The translations under genes and the position numbers were made by a program. This document shows positions 17,795-25,956 of a stretch of 51,660 nucleotides of DNA, in pieces. The notes beneath the pieces are model-generated. The model was not told where the DNA came from. It did not search any database and worked only from the letters and a program-made list of their open reading frames with translations. How positions within the stretch are numbered: position 1 is the stretch's first letter; every line of letters begins with the position of its first letter. Origin of the DNA: Sphingomonadaceae bacterium (GTDB lineage: Bacteria > Pseudomonadota > Alphaproteobacteria > Sphingomonadales > Sphingomonadaceae); assembly GCA_016742125.1 (NCBI GenBank), contig JACVCM010000011.1, positions 1 to 51,660 of the forward strand, read 5' to 3'.

Positions 17795-18816
17795 GTTGCG
17801 TGAACCCTCTGCAGATCTTGGGCGATCCGGGCCGTAATGTCGTCCTCGACCAATCGTGCGGCAACCTCCACCGCATTTGCCACGCCCTTTATGTTCGCGC
17901 TGCCATGGCTTTTTACGACAACACCGTTGAGTCCCATGAAAACCGCACCATTATGGTTGTTGGGATCGAGATGGTGACGAAGCAGTTCGGTTGCCGGACG
18001 CGATACGAGAAAACCGAATTTCGAACGTATCGAGCTGGTAAAGGCGCGTCGAAGCAGGTCGGTGACAAACCGCGCGGTACCCTCAATCGATTTGAGCGCA
18101 ATGTTACCCGTGAAGCCGTCGCACACGACAACGTCGCATTCGCCGCGGTTAATCTTGTCTGCTTCGACAAATCCCTGGAAATCCATATGAAGGCCGGTCG
18201 CGTCACGCAGATGCTGGGCCGCATCACGCAGCTCATCGGTCCCCTTCATTTCCTCCGTGCCGATATTCAAGAGACGGACGCGCGGACGGTCGAAACCGAA
18301 AATGATGCGCGAATAAGCGGCGCCCATGACGGCAAACTGGACCAGATTCTTGGTTTCGACCTCAGTATTCGCGCCGAGGTCGAGCATGACCACGTCGGTT
18401 TCTTCAAGCGTGGGAAGCAAGGCGGCAAGCGCGGGCCTGTCGATACCCGGCATTGTCCGCAACGCCAGCTTCGCAGTGGCCATCAAGGCCCCGGTATTGC
18501 CAGCGCTGACGGCTGCGCTGCAATGGCCTTCCTTGACGGCGTTGATAGCAAGACCCATCGAGCTGGTCTTGGATTTCCGCAGTGCAGCGCTGACCTTGTC
18601 ATCGCCGGTTACGATATCGTCGGTGTGCAGGATTTCCGATGCCGCGCGTAAATTGGGGTGATTATCGAGCGCAGACTTGATCCGCTCTTCATCGCCGACC
18701 AACAGAAATTTGAAGCTGTCGTGTCGATGCCGTGCCAAGGCCGCCCCAGCAACCATAACAAGCACACCCTCATCCCCGCCCATCGCGTCAATGGCGATAC
18801 GCGGTTTCAAAGACAC
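17791..18816 (-). CDS. plsX: Phosphate acyltransferase PlsX
   Basis: A 341-residue enzyme that converts acyl-ACP to acyl-phosphate, the donor for PlsY in phospholipid synthesis. It begins PRIAIDAMGGDEGV, the conserved PlsX nucleotide-fold N-terminus. VSAGNTGALMA and VCDGFTGNIALKSIEG are characteristic inner motifs. It lies 25 bp downstream of rpmF and overlaps fabH by 4 bp. The rpmF-plsX-fabH order links ribosome and membrane-lipid production and is widely conserved. Confidence 0.95.
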   Translation of the reverse strand: MSLKPRIAIDAMGGDEGVLVMVAGAALARHRHDSFKFLLVGDEERIKSALDNHPNLRAASEILHTDDIVTGDDKVSAALRKSKTSSMGLAINAVKEGHCSAAVSAGNTGALMATAKLALRTMPGIDRPALAALLPTLEETDVVMLDLGANTEVETKNLVQFAVMGAAYSRIIFGFDRPRVRLLNIGTEEMKGTDELRDAAQHLRDATGLHMDFQGFVEADKINRGECDVVVCDGFTGNIALKSIEGTARFVTDLLRRAFTSSIRSKFGFLVSRPATELLRHHLDPNNHNGAVFMGLNGVVVKSHGSANIKGVANAVEVAARLVEDDITARIAQDLQRVHAT

Positions 18817-18841
18817 CAGCTTTTCTCCCTGTAGGTCGGGT

Positions 18842-19018
18842 TTAGGCTACAGCCACCACTTCACGGCCATTATAGTGGCCGCAGGCATCGCACATATGGT
18901 GCGGACGTTTCAGTTCGCCGCAATTGGCGCATTCCTGAAAGGCTGCGACTTTCAGCGAATCATGGCTGCGACGCATACCGCGCTTCGAAGGGGTGGTTTT
19001 TCTTTTGGGGACAGCCAT
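18842..19018 (-). CDS. rpmF: 50S ribosomal protein L32
   Basis: A short 58-codon gene. The translation begins MAVPKRKTTPSKRGMRRSHD, the typical L32 N-terminus. It contains two CxxC pairs (C30/C33 and C43/C46), which form a zinc ribbon, and ends GHYNGREVVAVA. It is the first gene of the rpmF-plsX-fabH cluster, 25 bp before plsX. In many alphaproteobacteria a DUF177 gene precedes rpmF; here a divergent MAPEG gene does. The promoter must lie in the 197 bp between the two starts. Confidence 0.95.
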   Translation of the reverse strand: MAVPKRKTTPSKRGMRRSHDSLKVAAFQECANCGELKRPHHMCDACGHYNGREVVAVA

Positions 19019-19215
19019 CTCGGCACCTGTTCCATTTCAAAATCAATAAGTTCTAGGATATGTTAGGTCAAAGGGGAGGTCGTGGCAAGCAATTGCCAGA
19101 ATCGGCCCCTGTAAACCGCACATGTCCGTGTGAGCGGCGCGCTATACCGCTTTTTCCGCGCTTTGCAACCTTGGATATAGCAGCTAGACGACACGCATCA
19201 ACAGGGAGAGTATAT

Positions 19216-19614
19216 ATGCTGAGTTTGCCGATTACGCTGACCATCGCGGCCGGTGCCGCTCTTGTAAATATCTGGCTGATGGTCCGTTGCGGGCAGGCGA
19301 GGACCAGGGAAAGCGTATCGATCGGCGATGGCGGAAATGAGTTTGTAATCCGTCGCATGCGGGCACATGCCAATTTCGTCGAAAGCGCGCCTTTTGTGCT
19401 GATATTGATTGCAGCGCTGGAAGCTACCGCGGGAACCAGCAACTGGCTCTGGGGCCTGGGCATTCTCTATATCGTCGGGCGTCTCGCGCATGGCCTTGGC
19501 ATGGATGGCGGCGCGCTAGGCAAGGGACGCATGGTGGGCACGCTTGCAACGATGATCACATTGGTCGGGCTGGCCGGTTGGGCACTTTGGCGGGTTTACG
19601 CGGCGGTTCTATGA
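19216..19614 (+). CDS. MAPEG family membrane protein
   Basis: The ATG at 19216 has a clear AGGGAGAG site upstream and gives 132 residues with four hydrophobic helices. RRMRAHANFVESAPFVLILI is the MAPEG signature (the R-x-H-x-N-x-x-E pattern), found in membrane glutathione-dependent enzymes of eicosanoid and detoxification metabolism. Bacterial members are small inner-membrane proteins of mostly unknown substrate. The stop is one base from the stop of the convergent hydrolase gene. It is divergent from rpmF. Confidence 0.85.
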   Translation: MLSLPITLTIAAGAALVNIWLMVRCGQARTRESVSIGDGGNEFVIRRMRAHANFVESAPFVLILIAALEATAGTSNWLWGLGILYIVGRLAHGLGMDGGALGKGRMVGTLATMITLVGLAGWALWRVYAAVL

Positions 19615-19615
19615 A

Positions 19616-20302
19616 TTACCGCGCAGCCAGCACGTCGTCGGCAACAAAGGCGTTGGTTTTGCGTTCGTAGCCAAACTGGCTGGTCGGTCCGTGACCGGGA
19701 ATGAAAGTCACATCGTCGCCCAGCGGCCATAATTTTCTGGTTATGGCGTTGATGAGGTCTGCATGGTTCCCGCGCGGGAAATCGGTGCGACCTATGCTTC
19801 CTTGAAACAGTACGTCCCCGACGATAGCAAGGCGTGACGGTGCGTGGTAGAATACCACATGTCCCGGGGTATGTCCGGGGCAGTGAATAACGTCAAGGGT
19901 AAGGTTGCCGACGGTAACCGTGTCGCCATCTTCCAGCCAGCGGTCAGGTTCGAAGCTTTGTGCCTCCATCCCCCATCGCGGACCGTCATCGTCCAGCTGC
20001 GCGATCCAGAAACGGTCTTCTTCCTGCGGGCCCTCAATCTTCAGCCCCAGCTCCTTGGCCAGCATTCCGGCCTGGCCGCAATGATCGAGATGGCCATGAG
20101 TGACAAGCAACTTTTCGAGTTCCACACCAGTCTGCGCGACCGCCGCTTTGAGCTTGCCGAGGTCTCCGCCGGGATCCACCAGTGCACCCTTGTTGGTTTC
20201 GGTGCACCAGAACAAGGTGCAATTCTGTTGCAGTGGCGTGACCGGGATGATCGCGGCCTTTAGCGGAGGTTGCCTATTGATGCTGGAGGTAACATTGGAC
20301 AT
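19616..20302 (-). CDS. MBL-fold metallo-hydrolase (glyoxalase II-like)
   Basis: Start at 20302 (MSNVTSSINRQPPLKAAIIP), 228 residues. Zinc ligands are in THGHLDHCGQ (HxHxDH), IHCPGHTPGH and the late FIPGHGPTSQFG. This matches the YcbL/GloB-like group, which hydrolyse S-D-lactoylglutathione or related thioesters. The small size lacks the GloB C-terminal domain, so YcbL-like type II glyoxalase is the better guess. The S24 repressor gene ends 38 bp upstream on the same strand, so co-transcription is possible. Confidence 0.88.
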   Translation of the reverse strand: MSNVTSSINRQPPLKAAIIPVTPLQQNCTLFWCTETNKGALVDPGGDLGKLKAAVAQTGVELEKLLVTHGHLDHCGQAGMLAKELGLKIEGPQEEDRFWIAQLDDDGPRWGMEAQSFEPDRWLEDGDTVTVGNLTLDVIHCPGHTPGHVVFYHAPSRLAIVGDVLFQGSIGRTDFPRGNHADLINAITRKLWPLGDDVTFIPGHGPTSQFGYERKTNAFVADDVLAAR

Positions 20303-20339
20303 GCTGCCTATGTGGCGGTTGCATGCACTGCTTGCAACC

Positions 20340-20981
20340 CTACAAGCGTCGTCCGGCCCACACCACCCGGCCAATGATCGTAACTGCCTCGCCATCGACA
20401 TCCGGCCAGTCTGGATAGCCGGGATTATCGGACAAAACCGACAGCCGCCCTGCAGGTCCCTTTGCCAGTCGCTTCACCATCAGCACATCATCCATGCGGA
20501 TCACGTGGATGCCATCGCGTAGCGCACCCGTGGCCGCGGCGCTGTCGACCATGATATCGTCGCCATTGTTCAAAGTCGGTGCCATCGAGTCACCATCGAC
20601 GCGGATGAGCGACAGCTGGGCCGGATCTACGCCTAGCCTGCGTAGCCATTTTTCATCGAAACCGATCTTCCCTGCCAGAGCCTCAGCGTCATTCATCGCC
20701 CCCGGCCCAGCCGACGCCCCGACATCCAGTTTCGGTATGGTCCGAAGATCAAGCTTTGTTGCCGATGACGCCAGCCCCCCCAGCAAACGCTCATCCACGC
20801 CGAAATAGCGCGCCAATATGCCGCGTTCCTTTTCGGGCAAACGCTTCGGACTACCGCGCTTGATGAACTGCTGGATATAGGCGGCATTGCGCCCGACCAA
20901 CTTGGACAGACCTGCATAGTCCTCCCCATTTTCGGCAACAAGACGCGCCAGCGCAACTCTTGGGTCTTCGTTAACCATCAT
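20340..20981 (-). CDS. LexA-like repressor: helix-turn-helix plus S24 peptidase domain
   Basis: About 213 residues. The N-terminal HTH is GLSKLVGRNAAYIQQFIKRG. The C-terminal S24 domain has the catalytic serine in RVDGDSMAPTL (S132) and lysine in VLMVKRLAKG (K170). An Ala-Gly pair at 91-92 (DVGASAGPGAM) lies about 40 residues before the serine and could be the self-cleavage site, as in LexA and phage repressors. GGAGGA abuts the first ATG, so the second ATG (20978) may be used. It is divergent from two small genes, and the gap holds an operator-like palindrome and an SOS box. Confidence 0.85.
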   Translation of the reverse strand: MMVNEDPRVALARLVAENGEDYAGLSKLVGRNAAYIQQFIKRGSPKRLPEKERGILARYFGVDERLLGGLASSATKLDLRTIPKLDVGASAGPGAMNDAEALAGKIGFDEKWLRRLGVDPAQLSLIRVDGDSMAPTLNNGDDIMVDSAAATGALRDGIHVIRMDDVLMVKRLAKGPAGRLSVLSDNPGYPDWPDVDGEAVTIIGRVVWAGRRL

Positions 20982-21002
20982 TCCTCCGGACCGGTTGGAA
21001 TT

Positions 21003-21028
21003 ATCCTAGACATGTAGGATTTCTCCTA
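21003..21028. promoter_or_regulatory. Operator-like palindrome cluster next to the S24 repressor gene
   Basis: ATCCTAGACATGTAGGAT (21003-21020) is an inverted repeat with 6-base arms ATCCTA/TAGGAT. The right arm is reused in a second, overlapping inverted repeat, TAGGA-TTTC-TCCTA (21016-21028). Three half-sites in 26 bp right before the repressor start fit autoregulation by the S24/HTH repressor and control of the divergent genes. This is inference from symmetry and position. Confidence 0.6.
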
Positions 21029-21036
21029 TCACCTTT

Positions 21037-21051
21037 GTTCTATATTTGTTC
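21037..21051 (+). promoter_or_regulatory. SOS box (alphaproteobacterial LexA site GTTC-N7-GTTC)
   Basis: The sequence GTTC-TATATTT-GTTC matches exactly the direct-repeat LexA operator described for alphaproteobacteria. It lies 48 bp before the 67-residue gene and about 55 bp before the divergent S24 repressor start. It predicts control of one or both genes by DNA damage. Confidence 0.65.
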
Positions 21052-21098
21052 CCATTGATTCGGGCAAGCGAAACCGAGTCCCAGCCGGAGGAGACCTT

Positions 21099-21302
21099 AT
21101 GCATATCAATCGCCTCGTCGAACGCTTTTTGCGCGAGCAGGATTTGCCGCCAACCAAATTCGGCAGGCTCGCGGCACAGGACCCGCGGCTGGTACTCGAC
21201 ATGCGAATGGGTCGGGAGATCCGGCCCGAAATGGAGATCAAGCTGCGTCAATTCATGGCCACCTATGTGCAAAGTGGCAGAGCGAAGAGAGAGGCGGCAT
21301 GA
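21099..21302 (+). CDS. Small XRE/Cro-like helix-turn-helix protein, SOS-box linked
   Basis: A 67-residue protein with a strong GGAGGAG ribosome site before ATG 21099. PTKFGRLAAQDPRLVLDMRMG resembles the small alphaproteobacterial HTH family in which a 'FGR-A-DP' helix pair is followed by R-x-GRE-RP (here MGREIRPEME). The C-terminus is basic (SGRAKREAA). It overlaps the next gene by 4 bp (ATGA). Position behind the GTTC-N7-GTTC box and opposite an S24 repressor suggests a DNA-damage-responsive regulator. The family call is by recollection of the pattern, not a search. Confidence 0.65.
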   Translation: MHINRLVERFLREQDLPPTKFGRLAAQDPRLVLDMRMGREIRPEMEIKLRQFMATYVQSGRAKREAA

Positions 21303-21607
21303 GGGGCGCTGGCGCATATGGCCGCCTGCTGCGGGCTTTGGGGGTACTGCTGCCGCAGGTTGACCTGTCCCTGGTCCAGGAACGCCCTTGGCATAGTCTG
21401 ACATTCTCCGGTGTTCAGCTTTCGATTGCCGCAAAGCTGGGTTCCGTAAGCGATGAAAATAGCGTGCTGCGATTTGCGGATATTCTGCCAACCCATGAAT
21501 TTGATCTTGGCAACCAGCTGGTGGCCGACATCGCGGTCACTGAAATCGTCCAGGGGCCCAGCTGTTTTAAATTCAGGATAGACGCACTGCTGCTGGATAG
21601 CGAGTAA
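21299..21607 (+). CDS. Hypothetical protein, SOS-box operon
   Basis: A 102-residue protein I do not recognise. Residues 1-20 are basic and amphipathic (MRGAGAYGRLLRALGVLLPQ); the rest looks like a compact beta-rich domain (SLTFSGVQLSIAAKLG, then HEFDLGNQLVADIAVTEIVQ). No membrane helix or catalytic motif is visible. It begins within the stop of the small HTH gene, so both proteins are probably made together, perhaps as partners. It ends 7 bp from the convergent GGDEF-EAL gene. Confidence 0.65.
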   Translation: MRGAGAYGRLLRALGVLLPQVDLSLVQERPWHSLTFSGVQLSIAAKLGSVSDENSVLRFADILPTHEFDLGNQLVADIAVTEIVQGPSCFKFRIDALLLDSE

Positions 21608-21613
21608 GCCCCG

Positions 21614-23965
21614 TCAAGCCACCCTACGCTGCGGTCCCTTGAACAGCTCCAGACTGTCTGCAAACACCATCGGACGCCCGAAATAATAGCCCTGAATTTT
21701 CTTGCATCCCAACTGCTGGATCATGGCCAATTCGCCTTCGGTTTCCACGCCTTCGGCTGTTGTCGCTATGTTCAGGCTGTCGGCAAGCGCAACGACGGCA
21801 CGGATGATTGCAAGGCTCTCCGCCTTGTTCTTCGCCGCGCCCTGAACGAAACTGCGATCGATTTTGATCGTATCGAACCTGACGTTTCGCAGATAGCCAA
21901 GCGACGAATAGCCGGTACCGAAATCGTCGAGTGACAGTTTTATGCCGAGGCCACGCAACCGGTCGAGCACTTGCACGGCGAGCGTGCCATCGCGCAGGAA
22001 TATGCTTTCCGTTACCTCGAGCTCAAGCCGCCAAGCGGGTAGACCGGCATCGTGCAGCGCCGAAATCACGGTCTCAACGAAGTTCGTGCTGGTCAATTGG
22101 TCGACCGAGATATTGACCGCAACGCGGGTGGAATCTGGCCAGTTCATTGCGTCTTTGCATGCCCGGCGAAGAACGAAATCGCCAATAGGTACGATCAGCC
22201 GCGCGTCTTCTGCGACGGGGACGAACTTTGCGGGTGAGACATTGCCGAATTTGGGGTTGTTCCATCGAAGCAGCGCTTCAAAACCCACCAGTATATTCTC
22301 ACCATTGGCATCGACCACTGGCTGGTATTCGACGTGTAATTGCTCGCGCTCAAGCGCGTTGCGCAGTTCAAACTCCATCAGGCGTTTTTCTTCGGCGTTC
22401 GCGTGCAGTTTGTGCTGATAATTGTGGTGCGTGTTGCCGCCCTGGTCTTTGGACCGGTAAAGTGCCAAGTCGGCGCTGCGCATCAGCAATTCAACGGTGC
22501 GTCCATCGCTGGGTCCCAGAGCGCTGCCGACACTTGCACCGATGTAAAGTGTGTTCTGGTCGATCTCATAAGGCCGCGACAGGCTATCGATAATCCGTCG
22601 CGCGAGCGTTTCGACATATTTCGGATCGTTGGCATCCCTGATCACAACGGCAAATTCATCGCCGCCTAGGCGACCGCACAGTTCATTGTCCGTCATGATG
22701 AGTTGCAACCGCCGCGCAACCTGGGCCAGCAGACGATCACCCACGGGATGGCCCAGCGTATCATTGACAGCCTTGAACCGGTCCAGGTCGATCATGAGGA
22801 AGCCGCACCTGCGACGCCATTTTTCGGCGTCCGCCAGCGCCTCGGCCAGCGTTTCGGTGAGCTGCAACCTGTTCGGGAGGCTGGTCAGCGTATCGAAACG
22901 CGCGAGATGCGAAATCTTGTCTGCTGATTCCCGTTGCTCTGTCACGTCTGAACCGACGCCCCGGAACCCGAGAAAGCTTCCATCCTCGGCATTGCGGGGG
23001 GAGGCCGAAAGCTCCCACCATCGGGTAATGCCCTTGATCGTGACCGGCACGATCAGGTTGCTGAATGACTCACGACGCTTTAGCCGGTCGGCCAGATCAT
23101 GCAGCGCATCAGGATATTGGCCCTTCTCCCAGGCGTCGCCAGCTATCAGCTTCAGCAAAGGCTGCCCCTCGATCGCTTTCGCGTCTTCGCCCAGTGCATA
23201 GGCAAAGCGAGGCGACACATGCGTGGCGCAGCGCGAAGTGTCGGTTTGCCATAGCCAGTCTGCGCCACTGTCTTCGAATTCGCGCAACAACAGGCTCACC
23301 GTTTCCGATTTTTCCTGCACAATGCTGTTGGCAATTTCGAATAATATCTGCGCCCTCGCCGACCGCAAGCATGCCATGATGAGGAGCGCGCCGATGCCGC
23401 ACGCTGCAACAGCCAGATAATAGCCGCCATGATAAATGAAACCGAGGCTGGCACAGAAACTGGTGACGCCGATGAAGATCGTCGACGCCATGGGCGCGGT
23501 CGGCAACAGCAACGATGCATAGACCATCATGCCCAACACGATCGACCAAAGGCCCAACAGTTCCATGATCGTTCCGCTGGACCCCAAAAAGCCGAAGGCC
23601 GAGCCCCACATTGCCGCCGTGATCCCCGAATGCATGTTGAGCTTTCGGACGTCTTCCTGATTCAGCTTTGGCCTGTCCCAAACCCACTTCGTTCCAAACT
23701 GGTGGAATGAATAAAGGTGAAACCCGCTGAAGATGCCCGCCCATGTTGCCGTTGCCCAAACTGGCGCGACGCCCTGATAGAGCAATATTGCCATAATCGC
23801 GCAGACAAGGTTCAAGCCAACGCGAAGCGTCGTACGCTGACGCATCTTTCGGGCCTGGATGCCACGCATGACATCGCCGTCCAGTCCAGCCGGTTCGGCT
23901 AGGCCCAATAGTGCCTTGAATGACAGCTCGCTCGGCAGTTCCAGGGACGTATCTTTTTTAATCAC
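21614..23965 (-). CDS. Membrane-bound PAS-GGDEF-EAL cyclic-di-GMP enzyme
   Basis: A 783-residue multidomain protein. Residues about 45-205 hold several hydrophobic helices, probably a membrane sensor. A PAS/PAC domain follows at about 235-345 (ADWLWQTDTSRCATHVSPRF, later GSFLGFRGVGSDVTEQRES). The GGDEF domain has an intact GRLGGDEFAVV (GGDEF at 434-438), and the EAL domain has GFEALLRW (EAL at 563-565) with later DDFGTGYSSLGYLR and TAEGVE motifs. Both active sites look intact, so it could make and break c-di-GMP. The signal and the net activity are not shown. Confidence 0.92.
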   Translation of the reverse strand: MIKKDTSLELPSELSFKALLGLAEPAGLDGDVMRGIQARKMRQRTTLRVGLNLVCAIMAILLYQGVAPVWATATWAGIFSGFHLYSFHQFGTKWVWDRPKLNQEDVRKLNMHSGITAAMWGSAFGFLGSSGTIMELLGLWSIVLGMMVYASLLLPTAPMASTIFIGVTSFCASLGFIYHGGYYLAVAACGIGALLIMACLRSARAQILFEIANSIVQEKSETVSLLLREFEDSGADWLWQTDTSRCATHVSPRFAYALGEDAKAIEGQPLLKLIAGDAWEKGQYPDALHDLADRLKRRESFSNLIVPVTIKGITRWWELSASPRNAEDGSFLGFRGVGSDVTEQRESADKISHLARFDTLTSLPNRLQLTETLAEALADAEKWRRRCGFLMIDLDRFKAVNDTLGHPVGDRLLAQVARRLQLIMTDNELCGRLGGDEFAVVIRDANDPKYVETLARRIIDSLSRPYEIDQNTLYIGASVGSALGPSDGRTVELLMRSADLALYRSKDQGGNTHHNYQHKLHANAEEKRLMEFELRNALEREQLHVEYQPVVDANGENILVGFEALLRWNNPKFGNVSPAKFVPVAEDARLIVPIGDFVLRRACKDAMNWPDSTRVAVNISVDQLTSTNFVETVISALHDAGLPAWRLELEVTESIFLRDGTLAVQVLDRLRGLGIKLSLDDFGTGYSSLGYLRNVRFDTIKIDRSFVQGAAKNKAESLAIIRAVVALADSLNIATTAEGVETEGELAMIQQLGCKKIQGYYFGRPMVFADSLELFKGPQRRVA

Positions 23966-24041
23966 CCGCCGCTTTTAACGAGGGAACCTTACTCAAAGGT
24001 AATCGTCCGTCCAGAATCCCGTCTTCGAACCGTAAAATTAG

Positions 24042-24069
24042 TCAACAAAAACAAAGCCGATAAGGCTTT
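24042..24069 (-). terminator. Rho-independent terminator of the fatty acyl-AMP ligase gene
   Basis: On the minus strand AAAGCC-TTATC-GGCTTT (24069 down to 24053) forms a 6-bp stem with a 5-base loop, followed at once by GTTTTTGTTG. It lies 48 bp after the ligase stop (24117). Stem plus T-run is a textbook intrinsic terminator. It also separates the ligase from the GGDEF-EAL gene on the same strand. Confidence 0.75.
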
Positions 24070-24116
24070 ACCAGATATTAACCAACAATCGTTCGGCAAC
24101 GCTTTGCGGCAGCCCT

Positions 24117-25844
24117 TCAGGCCGCGATGGCATAAGGTTGGATTTCGCCGGATAGATACAGGTTACGCGCCTTGGCGCGGCTCATCTTGCCTGAACTGGT
24201 CCGCGGCAAGGTCCTGGGGGGCACCAGTTCGACCACGCAGTTCATGCCTGTTACCGAGCGTACTTTGTCGCGGATTTGTTCGCGCAGTTTCGCGCGCTCA
24301 ACTTCGTCGGTGGTGCGGCACTGGACAAGCACGGCAGGCGTTTCCTCTCCACCCGGCGTAGTGACCGCAAAGGCCGCAATGTCGCCGGCCTTGAAGCCCG
24401 GCAACTGCTCCACCGCCCATTCGATATCCTGCGGCCAATGGTTCTTGCCGTTGATGATGATCATGTCCTTGGCGCGGCCCACAATGTAGATATAGCCGTT
24501 CGACAGATAGCCCATATCGCCGGTATCGAGCCAGCCATCGACCAGGCACGCGTCAGTCGCGTCCTTATCGCGGAAATATTCCTTCATCAGCGACGGTCCG
24601 GTGCACCAGACTTTACCGATGGTTTTATCGGGTAGCGGCCTGCGGTTTTCGTCACGAATCTCGATGGTCATGTCCTTGACCGCCTTGCCGCAATTGACAA
24701 TTGCGCGGTAGCGAACCGGTCGGTCGGGCGCGCCGGGATGCCCGGTCAGCTCGGTTTCCTCGACAAGTTCGACCTGGATGCCCTCGCCCGGCGGCATGAT
24801 TGACACCGCCAGCGTGGTTTCGGCAAGGCCATAGCTTGGGAGGAAGGACGAGGCCTTGAACCCCGCATCGCCGAAGGCGTCCACGAAGGCCTGCATCACA
24901 TCGGGGCGGATCATGTCCGCGCCATTGCCCGCCAGACGCCATTTCGACAGGTCGAAACGGTCGTTGACGTGGCTCTGGCTCGAAATACGCCGCGCGCATA
25001 TGTCGTAGCCAAAGGTAGGCGAGTAACTGATTACCGTGCCGTCGGCGGCGCTGATCACGTCGAGCCAGGCGAGCGGCCGACGGGCAAAATCTTCGGTTTT
25101 CATATAGTCGGTCGACACCTGGTTGGCGACAGGCGAGAGGAAACAGCCGACAAGGCCCATGTCATGATACCAGGGAAGCCACGACACGCAGCGGTCGTTT
25201 TCGGTGACTTCCATACCGTGACTGTGCGCCGACAGGTTGTTGAGCAACGCCTTGTGCGTCACCGCAACGCCATGCGGAAAACGGGTGGATCCGCTCGAAT
25301 ATTGCAGATAACAGATTTCGTCGGTGTGCGCCGTCGGCAGGTCCGCCTTTAGCGCGATTCGGTCGCCAAAGCTCTCCCAGTCGATACCCTCAACACCGCA
25401 ATTTGCCGCAGCCTCGCCCGCCATGTCGGCAAGCTCGGCAGGATAGAATAATATTCTGGGATCGCAGCTTTTCAGCTGAACAGACAATTGGTCGACATAG
25501 CTTTCCTTGCCACCGAACGACGTCGGCAGCGGAAGCGGCACCGGCCATGCACCGGCATAGATGCAGCCGAAGAACAGGGCTGCAAAATCGGTGCCCGTTT
25601 CGGCAACCAGCGCGATACGGTCGTCCTTGCGGATGCCGTGGCTGATCAGCCGGTAGGCCATCTTCAGCGCGTCTTCGCGCATTTCGGAATAGGGATAGGG
25701 TCGCGCCAGTTTGCCACGCATGTCATGGAAATTCAGGCCGCGCTTGCCGGTTGCGGCATAGTCCAACGCCTCACCCAGCGTGGCAAAATCGGAAAAACGG
25801 CGCGGCAGGCTATCCTGCGTCGGTGTGCTCGCGAGTTCGCTCAT
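24117..25844 (-). CDS. Fatty acyl-AMP ligase (FAAL-type adenylate-forming enzyme)
   Basis: About 575 residues. The start is 25844 (MSELASTPTQDS), with GGGACA just upstream; ATG 25856 is 12 bp earlier. The ANL core motif A3 is YLQYSSGSTRFPHGVAVTHK, with SGST replacing the usual SSGTTG-like loop, as in FAALs. WLPWYHDMGLVG and PSYGLAETTLAVS are FAAL-type motifs. The DTGDMGYLSNGYIYIVGRAK hinge is present, and the final SGKMSRAKARNLY gives the C-terminal lysine. FAALs activate fatty acids as acyl-AMP for transfer to ACPs. No PKS, NRPS or ACP gene is next to it. A terminator follows at 24042-24069. Confidence 0.88.
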   Translation of the reverse strand: MSELASTPTQDSLPRRFSDFATLGEALDYAATGKRGLNFHDMRGKLARPYPYSEMREDALKMAYRLISHGIRKDDRIALVAETGTDFAALFFGCIYAGAWPVPLPLPTSFGGKESYVDQLSVQLKSCDPRILFYPAELADMAGEAAANCGVEGIDWESFGDRIALKADLPTAHTDEICYLQYSSGSTRFPHGVAVTHKALLNNLSAHSHGMEVTENDRCVSWLPWYHDMGLVGCFLSPVANQVSTDYMKTEDFARRPLAWLDVISAADGTVISYSPTFGYDICARRISSQSHVNDRFDLSKWRLAGNGADMIRPDVMQAFVDAFGDAGFKASSFLPSYGLAETTLAVSIMPPGEGIQVELVEETELTGHPGAPDRPVRYRAIVNCGKAVKDMTIEIRDENRRPLPDKTIGKVWCTGPSLMKEYFRDKDATDACLVDGWLDTGDMGYLSNGYIYIVGRAKDMIIINGKNHWPQDIEWAVEQLPGFKAGDIAAFAVTTPGGEETPAVLVQCRTTDEVERAKLREQIRDKVRSVTGMNCVVELVPPRTLPRTSSGKMSRAKARNLYLSGEIQPYAIAA

Positions 25845-25956
25845 ATCTTGTCCCATAGCACTATCGGGCTGCGGCCCATGTTACATTTTTGTTATGGTCG
25901 GCTTTTTGGAAGCGATACCAGTTCAAAATTCGACCCGACTGTGGCAAGAATGCGGC

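Noticed and set aside
17800..18651. 283-codon plus-strand frame inside plsX
   Set aside because: plsX is conserved with clear motifs and lies in a standard operon; the opposite frame has no recognisable domain.
16065..19018. The rpmF-plsX-fabH-ihfA-merR cluster as a novel arrangement
   Set aside because: This order is widely conserved in alphaproteobacteria; only the divergent MAPEG gene in place of DUF177 before rpmF differs.
25780..25956. Longer recX start at GTG 25780
   Set aside because: It overlaps the divergent acyl-AMP ligase start and adds residues with no RecX similarity.
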